DNA from: Deltaproteobacteria bacterium
GTDB taxonomy: Bacteria > Myxococcota_C > UBA6777
Direction: 5' to 3'
DNA length: 64,000 nt
Assembly: GCA_002731275.1 (NCBI GenBank)
Contig: PCBK01000114.1
Span: 40,237-104,236 of the forward strand
The translations under genes and the position numbers were made by a program. Positions within the stretch are counted from its first letter, which is position 1; every line of letters starts with the position of its first letter. Positions 16,541-24,651 of the stretch are shown piece by piece. The notes beneath the pieces are model-generated. The model was not told the DNA's origin. It saw only the letters and a list, made by a program, of their open reading frames with translations, and ran no database searches.

Positions 16541-18190
16541 TTACTGGACGTTGAGGGTTTGTGTCTCTGTGTCTGTTTGGCCTGCGTCGTCAGTTACAGT
16601 CAACGTGAATGTATATTTACCAGTGGCTTTGATGACGATGGAGCCTTTCTCTTTGTCGGCGTCTGTGATCGAGGCGGCCTGGTCTTGTGTTTTGGTCAGC
16701 TTCCACTCGTATTTGACAATTTTTTGTTCTTTGTCATAGGACTTGGAGCCATCCAACTCGATGATGATACGTCCGCCACCGAGGAAGAGGGAGAGCCCGA
16801 CGTCTTCGCCTTTGTTACAAGCGTTACCCGAGCCACCATCCTGACAGCGGAAGGTGATCGAAGCACGTGGGGGCAAGTTGACCTCTGTACCAGCGGAGAT
16901 AGTCACGACACCCTGGTTGTTGGGGTCGAAGTCTGGGTCGTTTGTTTTGACGAGCACAACACCTTCCTCACCACCTTGTTGTGTGGGGGAGTATGTGACG
17001 TCTACTTCGAGCTCTTCGCCTTTGTTAAGGACGATGGGTTTGGCCTGTGTGGGTGGATCGATTTTGGTGCCACCTTTGCGCATCTCACCGAGCTTCAGGT
17101 TTTTGGGAGCGGGTTGACCCTGTGAAGCGTTGATGTTGATGTCGAAGACTTGGAGTGTACAGAGTGACAAATCACTGGGGGAGATTTTGAAGGTTTGTGT
17201 GGCAGATTCGCCAGCTTTGACGTTTTGGAATTGTACGAGGCTGGGTTCTGCTTTTGCGCCAGCAGGGCTGCTACCAGAGAGGCGAACGTAGAGTGTGGGA
17301 GCGGAGGCGCTGTATCCTGTGTCTGTGTTGGCTTTTCTGGAGAAGGCGTTGCTCTTGACTTTGAGTCGCGCGGTCTGATCGCCACACGTGGTGGGTCTGT
17401 AAACGACGATAAACTCTTTGTTGTCGTTGGGGATCAGGGAGTAGTTTTCGGATTTGTCGCCATCGATGACTTTTTTGCCAGGTTTTCCGTTGTCGGATTC
17501 GTGGATGGAGTAGTCACCGGCTTCGCCATCCCAACCAAAGCTCACGCCGAGGTTTGCGTTTCCGACGTTGGTGATGATGAAGGAGTCGACTTTGTCTTTG
17601 TTGGTTTCGACCTTTCCGAAGGTCATGCGGAACTCTTTGTCTCCGGAGGAGGGGAGGGCGATGTCGATGTATGGCTCGCCTGTTTGCGCGTTGAGGCGGA
17701 CTTTGATGTCACCGAGAGGTTCGCTGCTGCTGGGTTTGTAGGCGTTGGTTTTGATGATCAAGTCAGCGGTCAGGACGTCAGCGCTATCCGTTGCGGTGAA
17801 CTCGATGGTGAACTCGATTTTTTCGCCTGAGAGGATCTCTTGGGGAAGTGAGGGTTTGTCAACACACTCGCCTTGTGTCTCGGTGCCCTGACATTTTTCG
17901 TAAATCTTGAAGCTCTCGTGTCCGATGAGCTGGACAGATTCGATGTTCAATTTGTTGTCAGGGTCGGATTTTCCTGTGTGTTCGATGACGAATTTTTTGT
18001 AGATTTTTTGGCCAGGGAAGGTCTCTTCCGTGACAACCCACGACTCGGGGGTGATGGTCACCTCTGGGTTGGGGACAACTTTTTTGACTTCCTCGGTACA
18101 AGCGCTACCAAATCCGAGGCTAAATGCGAACAGCAGACCCAAAGAAACAATCCATCGGAGTCTACGAGTGATGACTTGAAACAATGACAT
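16541..18190 (-). CDS. Lipoprotein with choice-of-anchor and PKD-like domains
   Basis: 549 residues from the ATG at 18190, which follows GAGGTAAC; the 42 codons open upstream look non-coding. Lipobox GSAC with acylated Cys31. Three or so choice-of-anchor-like β-sandwich repeats (for example FGKVETNKDK, FIITNVGNANLG, VLVKTNDPDF) precede a C-terminal PKD-like domain (about residues 440-549) with DGSKSYD and TLTVTDDAG. There is no vWA domain, unlike the two larger lipoproteins downstream. It probably belongs to the same surface system; whether all three are cotranscribed is uncertain because the gap is 241 bp. Confidence 0.86.
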   Translation of the reverse strand: MSLFQVITRRLRWIVSLGLLFAFSLGFGSACTEEVKKVVPNPEVTITPESWVVTEETFPGQKIYKKFVIEHTGKSDPDNKLNIESVQLIGHESFKIYEKCQGTETQGECVDKPSLPQEILSGEKIEFTIEFTATDSADVLTADLIIKTNAYKPSSSEPLGDIKVRLNAQTGEPYIDIALPSSGDKEFRMTFGKVETNKDKVDSFIITNVGNANLGVSFGWDGEAGDYSIHESDNGKPGKKVIDGDKSENYSLIPNDNKEFIVVYRPTTCGDQTARLKVKSNAFSRKANTDTGYSASAPTLYVRLSGSSPAGAKAEPSLVQFQNVKAGESATQTFKISPSDLSLCTLQVFDININASQGQPAPKNLKLGEMRKGGTKIDPPTQAKPIVLNKGEELEVDVTYSPTQQGGEEGVVLVKTNDPDFDPNNQGVVTISAGTEVNLPPRASITFRCQDGGSGNACNKGEDVGLSLFLGGGRIIIELDGSKSYDKEQKIVKYEWKLTKTQDQAASITDADKEKGSIVIKATGKYTFTLTVTDDAGQTDTETQTLNVQ

Positions 18191-18629
18191 GTTTGTTACC
18201 TCTACATTCCTTACATTGCCTGTACGTCGTGTACTCCTTGCAGTGAGGTGCTGCCACACAACGCGGTTGCTTTCTATGTATACATCCAGCAGATAGAATA
18301 GGCAAAAAGTACTCAAAGTTCAATGGTTGAGTTTTTTTTGATGATATCTGTGTTGGGGAAGTCTCGTATCGCTTTGGGTTTTTTACCAAAAGTGCAGGTG
18401 ATTCTCAAGTCTTTCTTTTGTGTTGCTGTTATCTTTTCTTGCAAACCTCTTGATCTTCTCAGCCTACACACTATAATCCCCCCACTTTCGAAAGGGTTTG
18501 TTCTACGCATCCGGGGTAACCTGGAGCAACCCTTTGTATCTGATAAACTTCTTACCGAACGACCCCCTACACATGCTTTGTCATGTCGAGCAATTGGGTG
18601 ATGTTCGTCAATCATGGATGGGTGATACC
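18191..18629. other. Divergent promoter region
   Basis: About 440 bp between the minus-strand lipoprotein and the plus-strand PpiD-like gene. It contains the sigma70-like promoter at 18450-18477. Open frames here lack ribosome sites and are judged non-coding. Confidence 0.5.
18450..18477 (+). promoter_or_regulatory. Candidate promoter for the PpiD-like gene
   Basis: TTGATC (18450-18455), 16 bp spacer, perfect TATAAT (18472-18477). About 150 nt of leader before the chosen start, so an earlier in-frame start (18498 or 18618) cannot be excluded. Confidence 0.5.
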
Positions 18630-20435
18630 ATGCTGGAGCAAATGCGGGATAACGCCCGCAACTGGTTAATTTATGTGTTATTTGGTGCCATCATTGTGGT
18701 CTTCTCGATCAACTTTGGTCCTGGGTTCGATCAGTTTGCACAATCTGGTTGTCAGGCGCGCGGTGGACAGGCAGCAGTTGTCAATGGCGAAGAGATCAGT
18801 CGCCAAGTCTTCCAAATGCAGTGGCGCAACTTTGTTCAATCGCGAAAAATCCCTGCCAACATCATTAAGTCCCTCAACCTCAAGGGACGTATCATGGACC
18901 AAATGATCGATACCGTGTTGCTCTCCCAAATGGCGAGAAACTACGGCATCTTGATCTCCGATGATGAAGTCCACAATCGCATCCTCGATGATCCAAGCTT
19001 CAAGTCGAAGGGTGGTATCTTTGACCCCATCATTTTCCGACGCATGGTCAACAACTACCTTGGGTTGTCCACCGAAGAGTACGAGAACTTCTTGCGACAA
19101 AACCTGCAAGCGCAGCGCATGAGAGAGATCCTGACCGGTGGGATGGTTGTCTCCGATAGAGAAGTCAAACAATCCTACATCTTGAGCAACACGAAAGTTC
19201 GCCTCCAGTACGTTGCGTTCGATCCCTCTGCGCTCAAACTCCCCGTCAAGGTCGAAGCGAAAGACGTCGATGCGTTTGTGAAAAAGAAACTCGTCGACAT
19301 CAAAGACTACTACAACAAAAACCTCAATAAATACAAGCAACCCGAGCAAATCCGTGCCAAGCACATCTTGTTGAAGTTGTCCTCCAAAGCATCTGCCAAA
19401 GAGATCGCCGAGAAGACAAAGAAACTCCGTGGATTCCGCAAGCAAGCGCTGAAGAAACCCATCATGTTTACGATTCTGGCTTTCAAACACTCTGAAGGCC
19501 CCTCCAAAACACGTGGTGGTGATCTCAACTTCTTCAAACGTGGTGCGATGCACCCCAAATTTGAGAAGGCTGCCTTCGCTCTCAAGAAGCCAAACGATAT
19601 CAGTGACGTTGTCCAGACTCCTTTCGGCCTGCACATCATTCAGTTGACAGCTCGCAAGAAGGCGATCAACCGCACCGTCAAACAAAAAGACGTGCAAAAA
19701 GAGATCGCGACCATCTTGCTGAAGAAGCAAAAAGCAATCGCTCTCGTCAAAGGCGTCGCGCAAGAGCTTCAAACTGCGCTGACCAAAGGTGCAGACTTCA
19801 AAACCCTCATGAAGCCATTCCAAAAGCCCAAGAAAGTGGCCAAGAAGCCCGCAGCACGCAAAGCAGCACCTGCGACACGCAAAGCAGCACCTGCGACACG
19901 CAAGGCAGCACCTACAGCACGCAAGGCTCCTGCAGCACGCAAGGCTCCTGCAGCACGCAAGGCTCCTGCAGCACGCAAGGCTCCAGTCGCACGTAAAGCT
20001 CCTGCTTCACGTAAGGCAGCTCCTGCTGCAAAAGCGCTGACCAAGGCTGACATCAAGAAGATGCTTCGTGGGAAAATCAAGTTGAAGACAACACCTGCTT
20101 TTACACAAGAGTCCGATGTCGTCTCAGGAATTGGTGCGAGTGGTGTCTTGGTTCGTAAGTCTTTCACGCTGACCAAGAAGAACCCTGCGCCTGCAAAGCC
20201 CTTTGAGGTCAAAGGTAAACTTTATGTTGTGAAGTTGAAAAAGCGTATCGAGCCCAACATGAAGAAGAAGTTCGAAAAAGAACAAGAAGACCTGAAACAA
20301 CGTCTGCTCAACCGCAAGAAGGAAGAGTTTGTACGTGGGTATCTTGAGAACCTTCGCAAGAAGTTGAAGAAAGAGAAGAAGATCACCTTGAACAAAGCGC
20401 TTCTCTCCTACAAAACCCAAACTCCCCGTCGATAG
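18630..20435 (+). CDS. PpiD/SurA-like peptidyl-prolyl isomerase, membrane anchored
   Basis: About 601 residues. N-terminal cytoplasmic start MLEQMRDNARNW, one transmembrane helix (LIYVLFGAIIVVFSI), then a SurA/PpiD N-terminal chaperone domain (VVNGEEISRQVF, MIDTVLLSQMA), a parvulin-type rotamase domain (about 235-345, with IRAKHILLK, GGDLNFF and PFGLHIIQ) and a helical tail. It helps fold outer-membrane and secreted proteins at the periplasmic side. Odd feature: residues ~406-470 are an Ala/Lys/Arg/Pro repeat inserted before the tail. The start was placed at the Met opening the conserved N-terminus; Met at 18618 is equally possible because neither has a strong ribosome site. Confidence 0.88.
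   Translation: MLEQMRDNARNWLIYVLFGAIIVVFSINFGPGFDQFAQSGCQARGGQAAVVNGEEISRQVFQMQWRNFVQSRKIPANIIKSLNLKGRIMDQMIDTVLLSQMARNYGILISDDEVHNRILDDPSFKSKGGIFDPIIFRRMVNNYLGLSTEEYENFLRQNLQAQRMREILTGGMVVSDREVKQSYILSNTKVRLQYVAFDPSALKLPVKVEAKDVDAFVKKKLVDIKDYYNKNLNKYKQPEQIRAKHILLKLSSKASAKEIAEKTKKLRGFRKQALKKPIMFTILAFKHSEGPSKTRGGDLNFFKRGAMHPKFEKAAFALKKPNDISDVVQTPFGLHIIQLTARKKAINRTVKQKDVQKEIATILLKKQKAIALVKGVAQELQTALTKGADFKTLMKPFQKPKKVAKKPAARKAAPATRKAAPATRKAAPTARKAPAARKAPAARKAPAARKAPVARKAPASRKAAPAAKALTKADIKKMLRGKIKLKTTPAFTQESDVVSGIGASGVLVRKSFTLTKKNPAPAKPFEVKGKLYVVKLKKRIEPNMKKKFEKEQEDLKQRLLNRKKEEFVRGYLENLRKKLKKEKKITLNKALLSYKTQTPRR
19848..20030 (+). repeat. In-gene 18/21-bp repeats encoding Lys-Ala-Pro-Ala-Arg runs
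   Basis: Within the PpiD-like gene, 21-bp units (encoding AAPATRK) are followed by several near-exact 18-bp units (encoding APAARK). All keep frame. The variable count suggests slippage expansion; the product is a flexible, strongly basic linker. Confidence 0.8.
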
Positions 20436-20454
20436 CCTCCCCCTGTTCCTTTCT

Positions 20455-20485
20455 TGACAACAAGCCCTCCCATCATGCTATCCTT
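20455..20485 (+). promoter_or_regulatory. Candidate promoter for the Cys-rich peptide gene
   Basis: Perfect TTGACA (20455-20460) with an extended -10 (TGC then TATCCT, 20480-20485); the 19 bp spacer is long. About 90 nt upstream of the start codon. Confidence 0.4.
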
Positions 20486-20574
20486 CATCGATACTTTGGA
20501 CGTATGCCGATATGGTGTATGTTGTATTGCCACGTAAGTCACAACCTTGCCACTGTTTGAAGAAGGAATCATCC

Positions 20575-20973
20575 ATGACAAAGCTGTTTCGCCTGTGTGT
20601 TCTGAGCGCCATCGCTGTAGGCCTCTTGGTCGGAGGTCAGCAAACGGCATGGGCTAAAAAGCGAGCGCCTCGATGTCACAAGAAAACCTGTTTCAAATGG
20701 AATGCTCGGAAAAAGCGCTGCACGTTTTCCTGTAAGCTCGGGCATATGTGTTATGAGGGAAAGTGTTACAAGATCAAGAAATGCCAAAGCGCGCGTTGTT
20801 TGGTGTTTATCCCAAAGCGAGGTTGTGTAAGCCGTTGTCCCGGGCAGATTTGCGATCGTGGTTTGTGTCGTCGACGCAAGAAAAATCGTTGCTACGATGC
20901 CAAACGCAGACGTTTTGTCAAACGATGTCCCCGCCGCCAAAAGTGCGTTCGGGGTCGTTGTCGGAAGAAGTAA
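20575..20973 (+). CDS. Small secreted Cys-rich basic protein
   Basis: 132 residues; family not recognised. Signal peptide ending near AWA, then about 105 residues with 16 cysteines and very many Lys/Arg. The cysteines fall into three repeats: the first two are C-x4-C-x8/9-C-x3-C-x4/5-C-x4-C and the third keeps four of the six. Even cysteine numbers per unit imply disulfide-stabilised knots in the periplasm or outside. The ATG is preceded by AAGGAA and a good -35 hexamer lies upstream, so this looks like an independently transcribed gene. The function could be peptidoglycan or nucleic-acid binding, antimicrobial or structural; none can be chosen from sequence. Confidence 0.8.
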   Translation: MTKLFRLCVLSAIAVGLLVGGQQTAWAKKRAPRCHKKTCFKWNARKKRCTFSCKLGHMCYEGKCYKIKKCQSARCLVFIPKRGCVSRCPGQICDRGLCRRRKKNRCYDAKRRRFVKRCPRRQKCVRGRCRKK

Positions 20974-21241
20974 ATGCTCCATGCGCTGGCATGAAACGAA
21001 ATTTTGTGTTGGTGCGTGTAAAGACCGTCGTTTGTATTTTTGGTGAGTTGTGGTATCTTTTTGCCTCGTGATTGCCCAAGTGTCTTGATTGTGATGGTGT
21101 GTTGGGCAAAATATCTGTTCTCGAGTTCGTAGATATGGTATAGATGGAGCTTCTCTCGAGTCGGTTTGCCGCAGTAGTCGCAAGAACTGATAGACTTCCA
21201 TCTTTCAATCCCCTTAACCGTGTAGGGTCACTGATAAAGCA

Positions 21242-24070
21242 ATGAAGATACGATGTGACGAATGTCAAAGCGTTTTCCTGATTGACGATAGTTTGATCTC
21301 CGATAAAGGCGTGAAAGCACAATGTCCCAAGTGTGGATTTCAGAAAATTGTGTGGAAACAGAGCTCATTGGTCGATGAGCAACCCTATGGCGCGGGGTGG
21401 GGGAATGCCAGTCCAGACCCATACGGTAGTGGGTATGGTTCTTCTGATGGCTTACAAGGACTTGGTCTGGGGGCGACAGGGTCGTCTTTTGACAGCGAAC
21501 CTTCATCCTTGGATTTTGGTGGGATGGGGGGAGCCAACGATATCACGTGCTTTAAGTGTGGCAAACCTATGGCGGAGAGTCCAGATACAGTGCTCCCTAT
21601 TTGTCAGGATTGTATCGACAAGAGCGCTGAAACGCCAACTATCTATTCAACATCATCTTCTGATCTGCACGCACCTTCTTTTGATCCCATCGGTGCACCT
21701 CCACTCCAAGACGCAGGCCCCCTGATTCCTGGACTCAACGAGCAAGCATTGCCTCCTGATCTGATGGCGGCGACCTCGACTGTTTACGATGGCCCCTCAA
21801 GTGTCGATGTCGTCTCCGAAATCGACGCTTCGACGGCGCTATCATTTGTAGACAGTGGCCCAACCTCTGTGACCGAGATGCCCACGAGTGTTGCTGTGCA
21901 TAAATTGGATCCAAACTGGATTAAGCTGCGCAGTGACGGAAAAGAGATTGGTCCTGTCTCCTTACAGGAAGTTCGCTCTTTGTACGCACACGGAAAAATC
22001 AACCTTGACGACGAGTATTCCGGCAAGGAAGGGGGATGGGTTGCTATCCGCGATGTTCCCGACTTGTTCTCCGTGTTGAATCGCACGCCCAAGCTGAACG
22101 AAGCTCGCCCTGCGACGAGAGCACCAAGCAGCGCTCGCAAAGGCGGTGGTGGCGGTGGTGGAAGAGGTATCCTCGGAGCCGTTGTTGGGTTGGTCTTACT
22201 CGGCGCCATTGGTGGTGTCGCGTATTACTTCATGCCTCGCGGTGGTGGAGGTCCCTCCAAGGTCCGCAATGTCGGAGGCAGTGGACTCCCTGCTGAGAAG
22301 AAACTCTTGACCAGCAAACTCAAAGCCTGGAAACAAGAGTTTGGCAAAGGCAAGCGCGATGTGAAAAAAAGCGCGCTACTCACCAGACAGGCCTTTGCGT
22401 TGTTCTATCGAGACGAACCCAAGTCCTACAGAGCTGCTGTTGAGTTGTTCAAAAAAGCCTTGGTGCGCGATAGCAAAAATGATCGTGCGCTCGCTGGTCT
22501 CGCCCTGAGCTTCCTCTGGTCAAGCTCGAATGGTCGTCCCTCACTTCGTATTATCCGTGAGTACGATGTGATTCTTCGTCAGGAGAATCGCAGCCGTAAA
22601 TCGCCTGTTCTTCGCGCTGCATATGCCGTGTACCTCGCACGTCAGGGCGAAAGCAAGAAGGCGCTCAAAAAAGCTCGTCGTGCTGCAAAGCGCGCAAGAG
22701 GGGATGCTTTGACGCTGCTTGTCGCCGGCCAAATGATGCTTGAGCAAAGAAAGAGCCGCAAAGTCGCGATTCGCTATCTTGAGCGTGCGATGAAGAAAAC
22801 ACCCACGTTGTTTCGCGCACGTTACCATCTTGCGGCAGCGTTGAGCCAAAGCTCTCGTTATTACAAAGCAACGCAAGCGCTCTTGCCACTCATCGAAAAA
22901 TCTCATCCCCGGGCACTCTTTCTCAACGCCAAAAACAAGGCAGATCTTGGCCTGTACAAAGAAGCTGTGAAGAGCCTCGACCGACTCGTCAGAAAACAGC
23001 CAAACTCCATCGAAGCTCGTCTCATGCTCGGTATGATTGCCTACCAATTTTTAGGACGTCGTTCTCTCGCAATGAAACATCTTGTGCGCGCTTCGAGAAT
23101 GGAGCCAAGACCACTGTTGAAAAAGAAAATTATCCTTCACCTTGGATATCTCGCGTTACTCTCTCGTCGCTCCAGAAAAGTGAAGCAATACCTCAAGATC
23201 ATCAACGAAATGGATAAGTACTACTATCCAGCGATGTTGTTGAAAGCCCAACTGTACATCTTGAAAAGGAAATATGCTCCCGCTGAAAAAATGCTGCGCA
23301 AGTTGATGGGGCAAATTTCAGATGTTTCTATTCGCATCTTGCTCGCCTATGTTCTCGAGATGCAAAAGAAACAAGACGCGTCCTACAAGATGATTTTGCA
23401 GATCGCGACAGACAACAGCCGTAATGTTTGGGCGCAGCTGATGCTCGCGGCTGTCTACTTCCGAAAGGACAACGAAACACAAGCCTCATTGGCCATTCGT
23501 AACGTCCTCGACATCGAACCAGGTCTGTTGAAGAGTAAACAAAAACCAACCCACTTCTACGTGGCAGGAACACCTCATCGTTGGGCGATTCGTGTCTTCC
23601 AAAAAGCGAAGGCTGAAGACCGCTCTGTCACAGCTGCTGCGACAGGTATTGCCTACTATCACAATGGTGAACTCAGCAACGCCAAGTCCTGGTTGCGTCG
23701 CGCTGTTGCATACGACCGCAAAGGGCTCGCAGGGAATCTGTACATGGGTTACCTTGAAATGCTCGACAAGCGGTGGTATCGTGTTCGACGCCATGCATCC
23801 TTGGTGTATCATTCGTACAATGAACAACCCGTTGCTGCTGGTATGATCGGCTGGATGTACTACCACAAGAAGAATTACGAACAAGCCCGAACATACTTTC
23901 GTAGAGCCAAGGAAGCTCGCCCGTGGTACGTCTCTGTCAAGATTGGTTTGGCGCTGACTCTTGCCCAAGAAGGTAAAGAGAAACAGGCACTGATCGACCT
24001 GAAGGACATGTTGACAACCCACCCAAATCATCATCAACTTCTACAAGCATTGTACCAGCTCAAGTGGTAA
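21242..24070 (+). CDS. MJ0042 zinc-finger, GYF and TPR repeat membrane protein
   Basis: 942 residues. N-terminal MJ0042-type zinc ribbon with Cys5, Cys8, Cys28 and Cys31; a second Cys4 cluster (CFKCGKP and ICQDCI, about 101-123); a GYF_2-like domain (~225-275) with GPVSLQEVRSLY; a Gly-rich linker and one transmembrane helix (~308-330); then about 600 residues of tetratricopeptide repeats. Such zinc-ribbon/GYF/TPR proteins are frequent in Myxococcota. The N-terminus would be cytoplasmic and the TPR region periplasmic, suggesting a signalling or assembly scaffold. The start has no obvious Shine-Dalgarno. Followed 34 bp later by the PurE-like gene. Confidence 0.87.
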   Translation: MKIRCDECQSVFLIDDSLISDKGVKAQCPKCGFQKIVWKQSSLVDEQPYGAGWGNASPDPYGSGYGSSDGLQGLGLGATGSSFDSEPSSLDFGGMGGANDITCFKCGKPMAESPDTVLPICQDCIDKSAETPTIYSTSSSDLHAPSFDPIGAPPLQDAGPLIPGLNEQALPPDLMAATSTVYDGPSSVDVVSEIDASTALSFVDSGPTSVTEMPTSVAVHKLDPNWIKLRSDGKEIGPVSLQEVRSLYAHGKINLDDEYSGKEGGWVAIRDVPDLFSVLNRTPKLNEARPATRAPSSARKGGGGGGGRGILGAVVGLVLLGAIGGVAYYFMPRGGGGPSKVRNVGGSGLPAEKKLLTSKLKAWKQEFGKGKRDVKKSALLTRQAFALFYRDEPKSYRAAVELFKKALVRDSKNDRALAGLALSFLWSSSNGRPSLRIIREYDVILRQENRSRKSPVLRAAYAVYLARQGESKKALKKARRAAKRARGDALTLLVAGQMMLEQRKSRKVAIRYLERAMKKTPTLFRARYHLAAALSQSSRYYKATQALLPLIEKSHPRALFLNAKNKADLGLYKEAVKSLDRLVRKQPNSIEARLMLGMIAYQFLGRRSLAMKHLVRASRMEPRPLLKKKIILHLGYLALLSRRSRKVKQYLKIINEMDKYYYPAMLLKAQLYILKRKYAPAEKMLRKLMGQISDVSIRILLAYVLEMQKKQDASYKMILQIATDNSRNVWAQLMLAAVYFRKDNETQASLAIRNVLDIEPGLLKSKQKPTHFYVAGTPHRWAIRVFQKAKAEDRSVTAAATGIAYYHNGELSNAKSWLRRAVAYDRKGLAGNLYMGYLEMLDKRWYRVRRHASLVYHSYNEQPVAAGMIGWMYYHKKNYEQARTYFRRAKEARPWYVSVKIGLALTLAQEGKEKQALIDLKDMLTTHPNHHQLLQALYQLKW

Positions 24071-24104
24071 TCGACTCATTCATGCAAAGGAGCAAGGGAT
24101 AGAT

Positions 24105-24641
24105 ATGGAAAATCCGTTGATTGGTGTTGTAATCTCTGCTGAAAATGAACTCCCCTATATGGAAGAGTGTGAGAGGATCCTTGTCGGTTTTGGTATCCCC
24201 TACGAGATTCGAGTGCTCTCTATCCACCAAGCCCCCGAGAAGTGTATTGAGTGGGCCAAAAGCGCAGCGAGCCGTGGTCTCCACGCGATTGTCTGCGGCG
24301 TGGGTTGGTCTGCGCCCCTTGCCAGTGTCCTCGCGGCACACACGATCCTTCCGGTCATCGCTGTGCCACTTCCTGTCTCATCGATGCACGGATTGGATTC
24401 ATTGATGGGGATGGCGCAGACAAATCTCGGTGCACCCATCGCGACGATGGCTGTCGGAAAATCTGGAGCTGCCAACGCGGGGCTCTTTGCCGCTCAGCTC
24501 CTGTGTCTCAAATACCCCCACCTCGTCGAGTCCATTAACTCCTTCCGGGCTGGTCTCAGCCAACAAGTCGAGGCCAAAGACGCTGCGCTCATGCAAGATC
24601 GAATGAGACGTATGTCCGGTGGTGGCAATCCCCCTGCGTAA
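24105..24641 (+). CDS. Divergent PurE/AIR-carboxylase family protein
   Basis: 178 residues, the right length for PurE (N5-CAIR mutase). The overall fold signature is clear, especially GLDSLMGMAQ and VGKSGAANAGLFAAQLL in the C-terminal half. However, residues that bind the nucleotide phosphate and act in catalysis in E. coli PurE are altered: the GSxSD loop reads SAENE, SAHRTP reads SIHQAP (His kept, Arg lost), and the GGAAHLPG stretch reads GWSAPLAS (His lost). So it may not be a working purine enzyme. AAGGAG lies 13 nt upstream and AAGGG closer. Not next to purK or other purine genes. LarB-like or other AIRC-fold activity is possible. Confidence 0.8.
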   Translation: MENPLIGVVISAENELPYMEECERILVGFGIPYEIRVLSIHQAPEKCIEWAKSAASRGLHAIVCGVGWSAPLASVLAAHTILPVIAVPLPVSSMHGLDSLMGMAQTNLGAPIATMAVGKSGAANAGLFAAQLLCLKYPHLVESINSFRAGLSQQVEAKDAALMQDRMRRMSGGGNPPA

Positions 24642-24651
24642 CCCTTCCTCT

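Noticed and set aside
18678..19823. Long minus-strand open frame antisense to the PpiD-like gene
   Set aside because: Lies wholly within a gene with clear chaperone and rotamase motifs; the antisense product has no recognisable motif or ribosome site.
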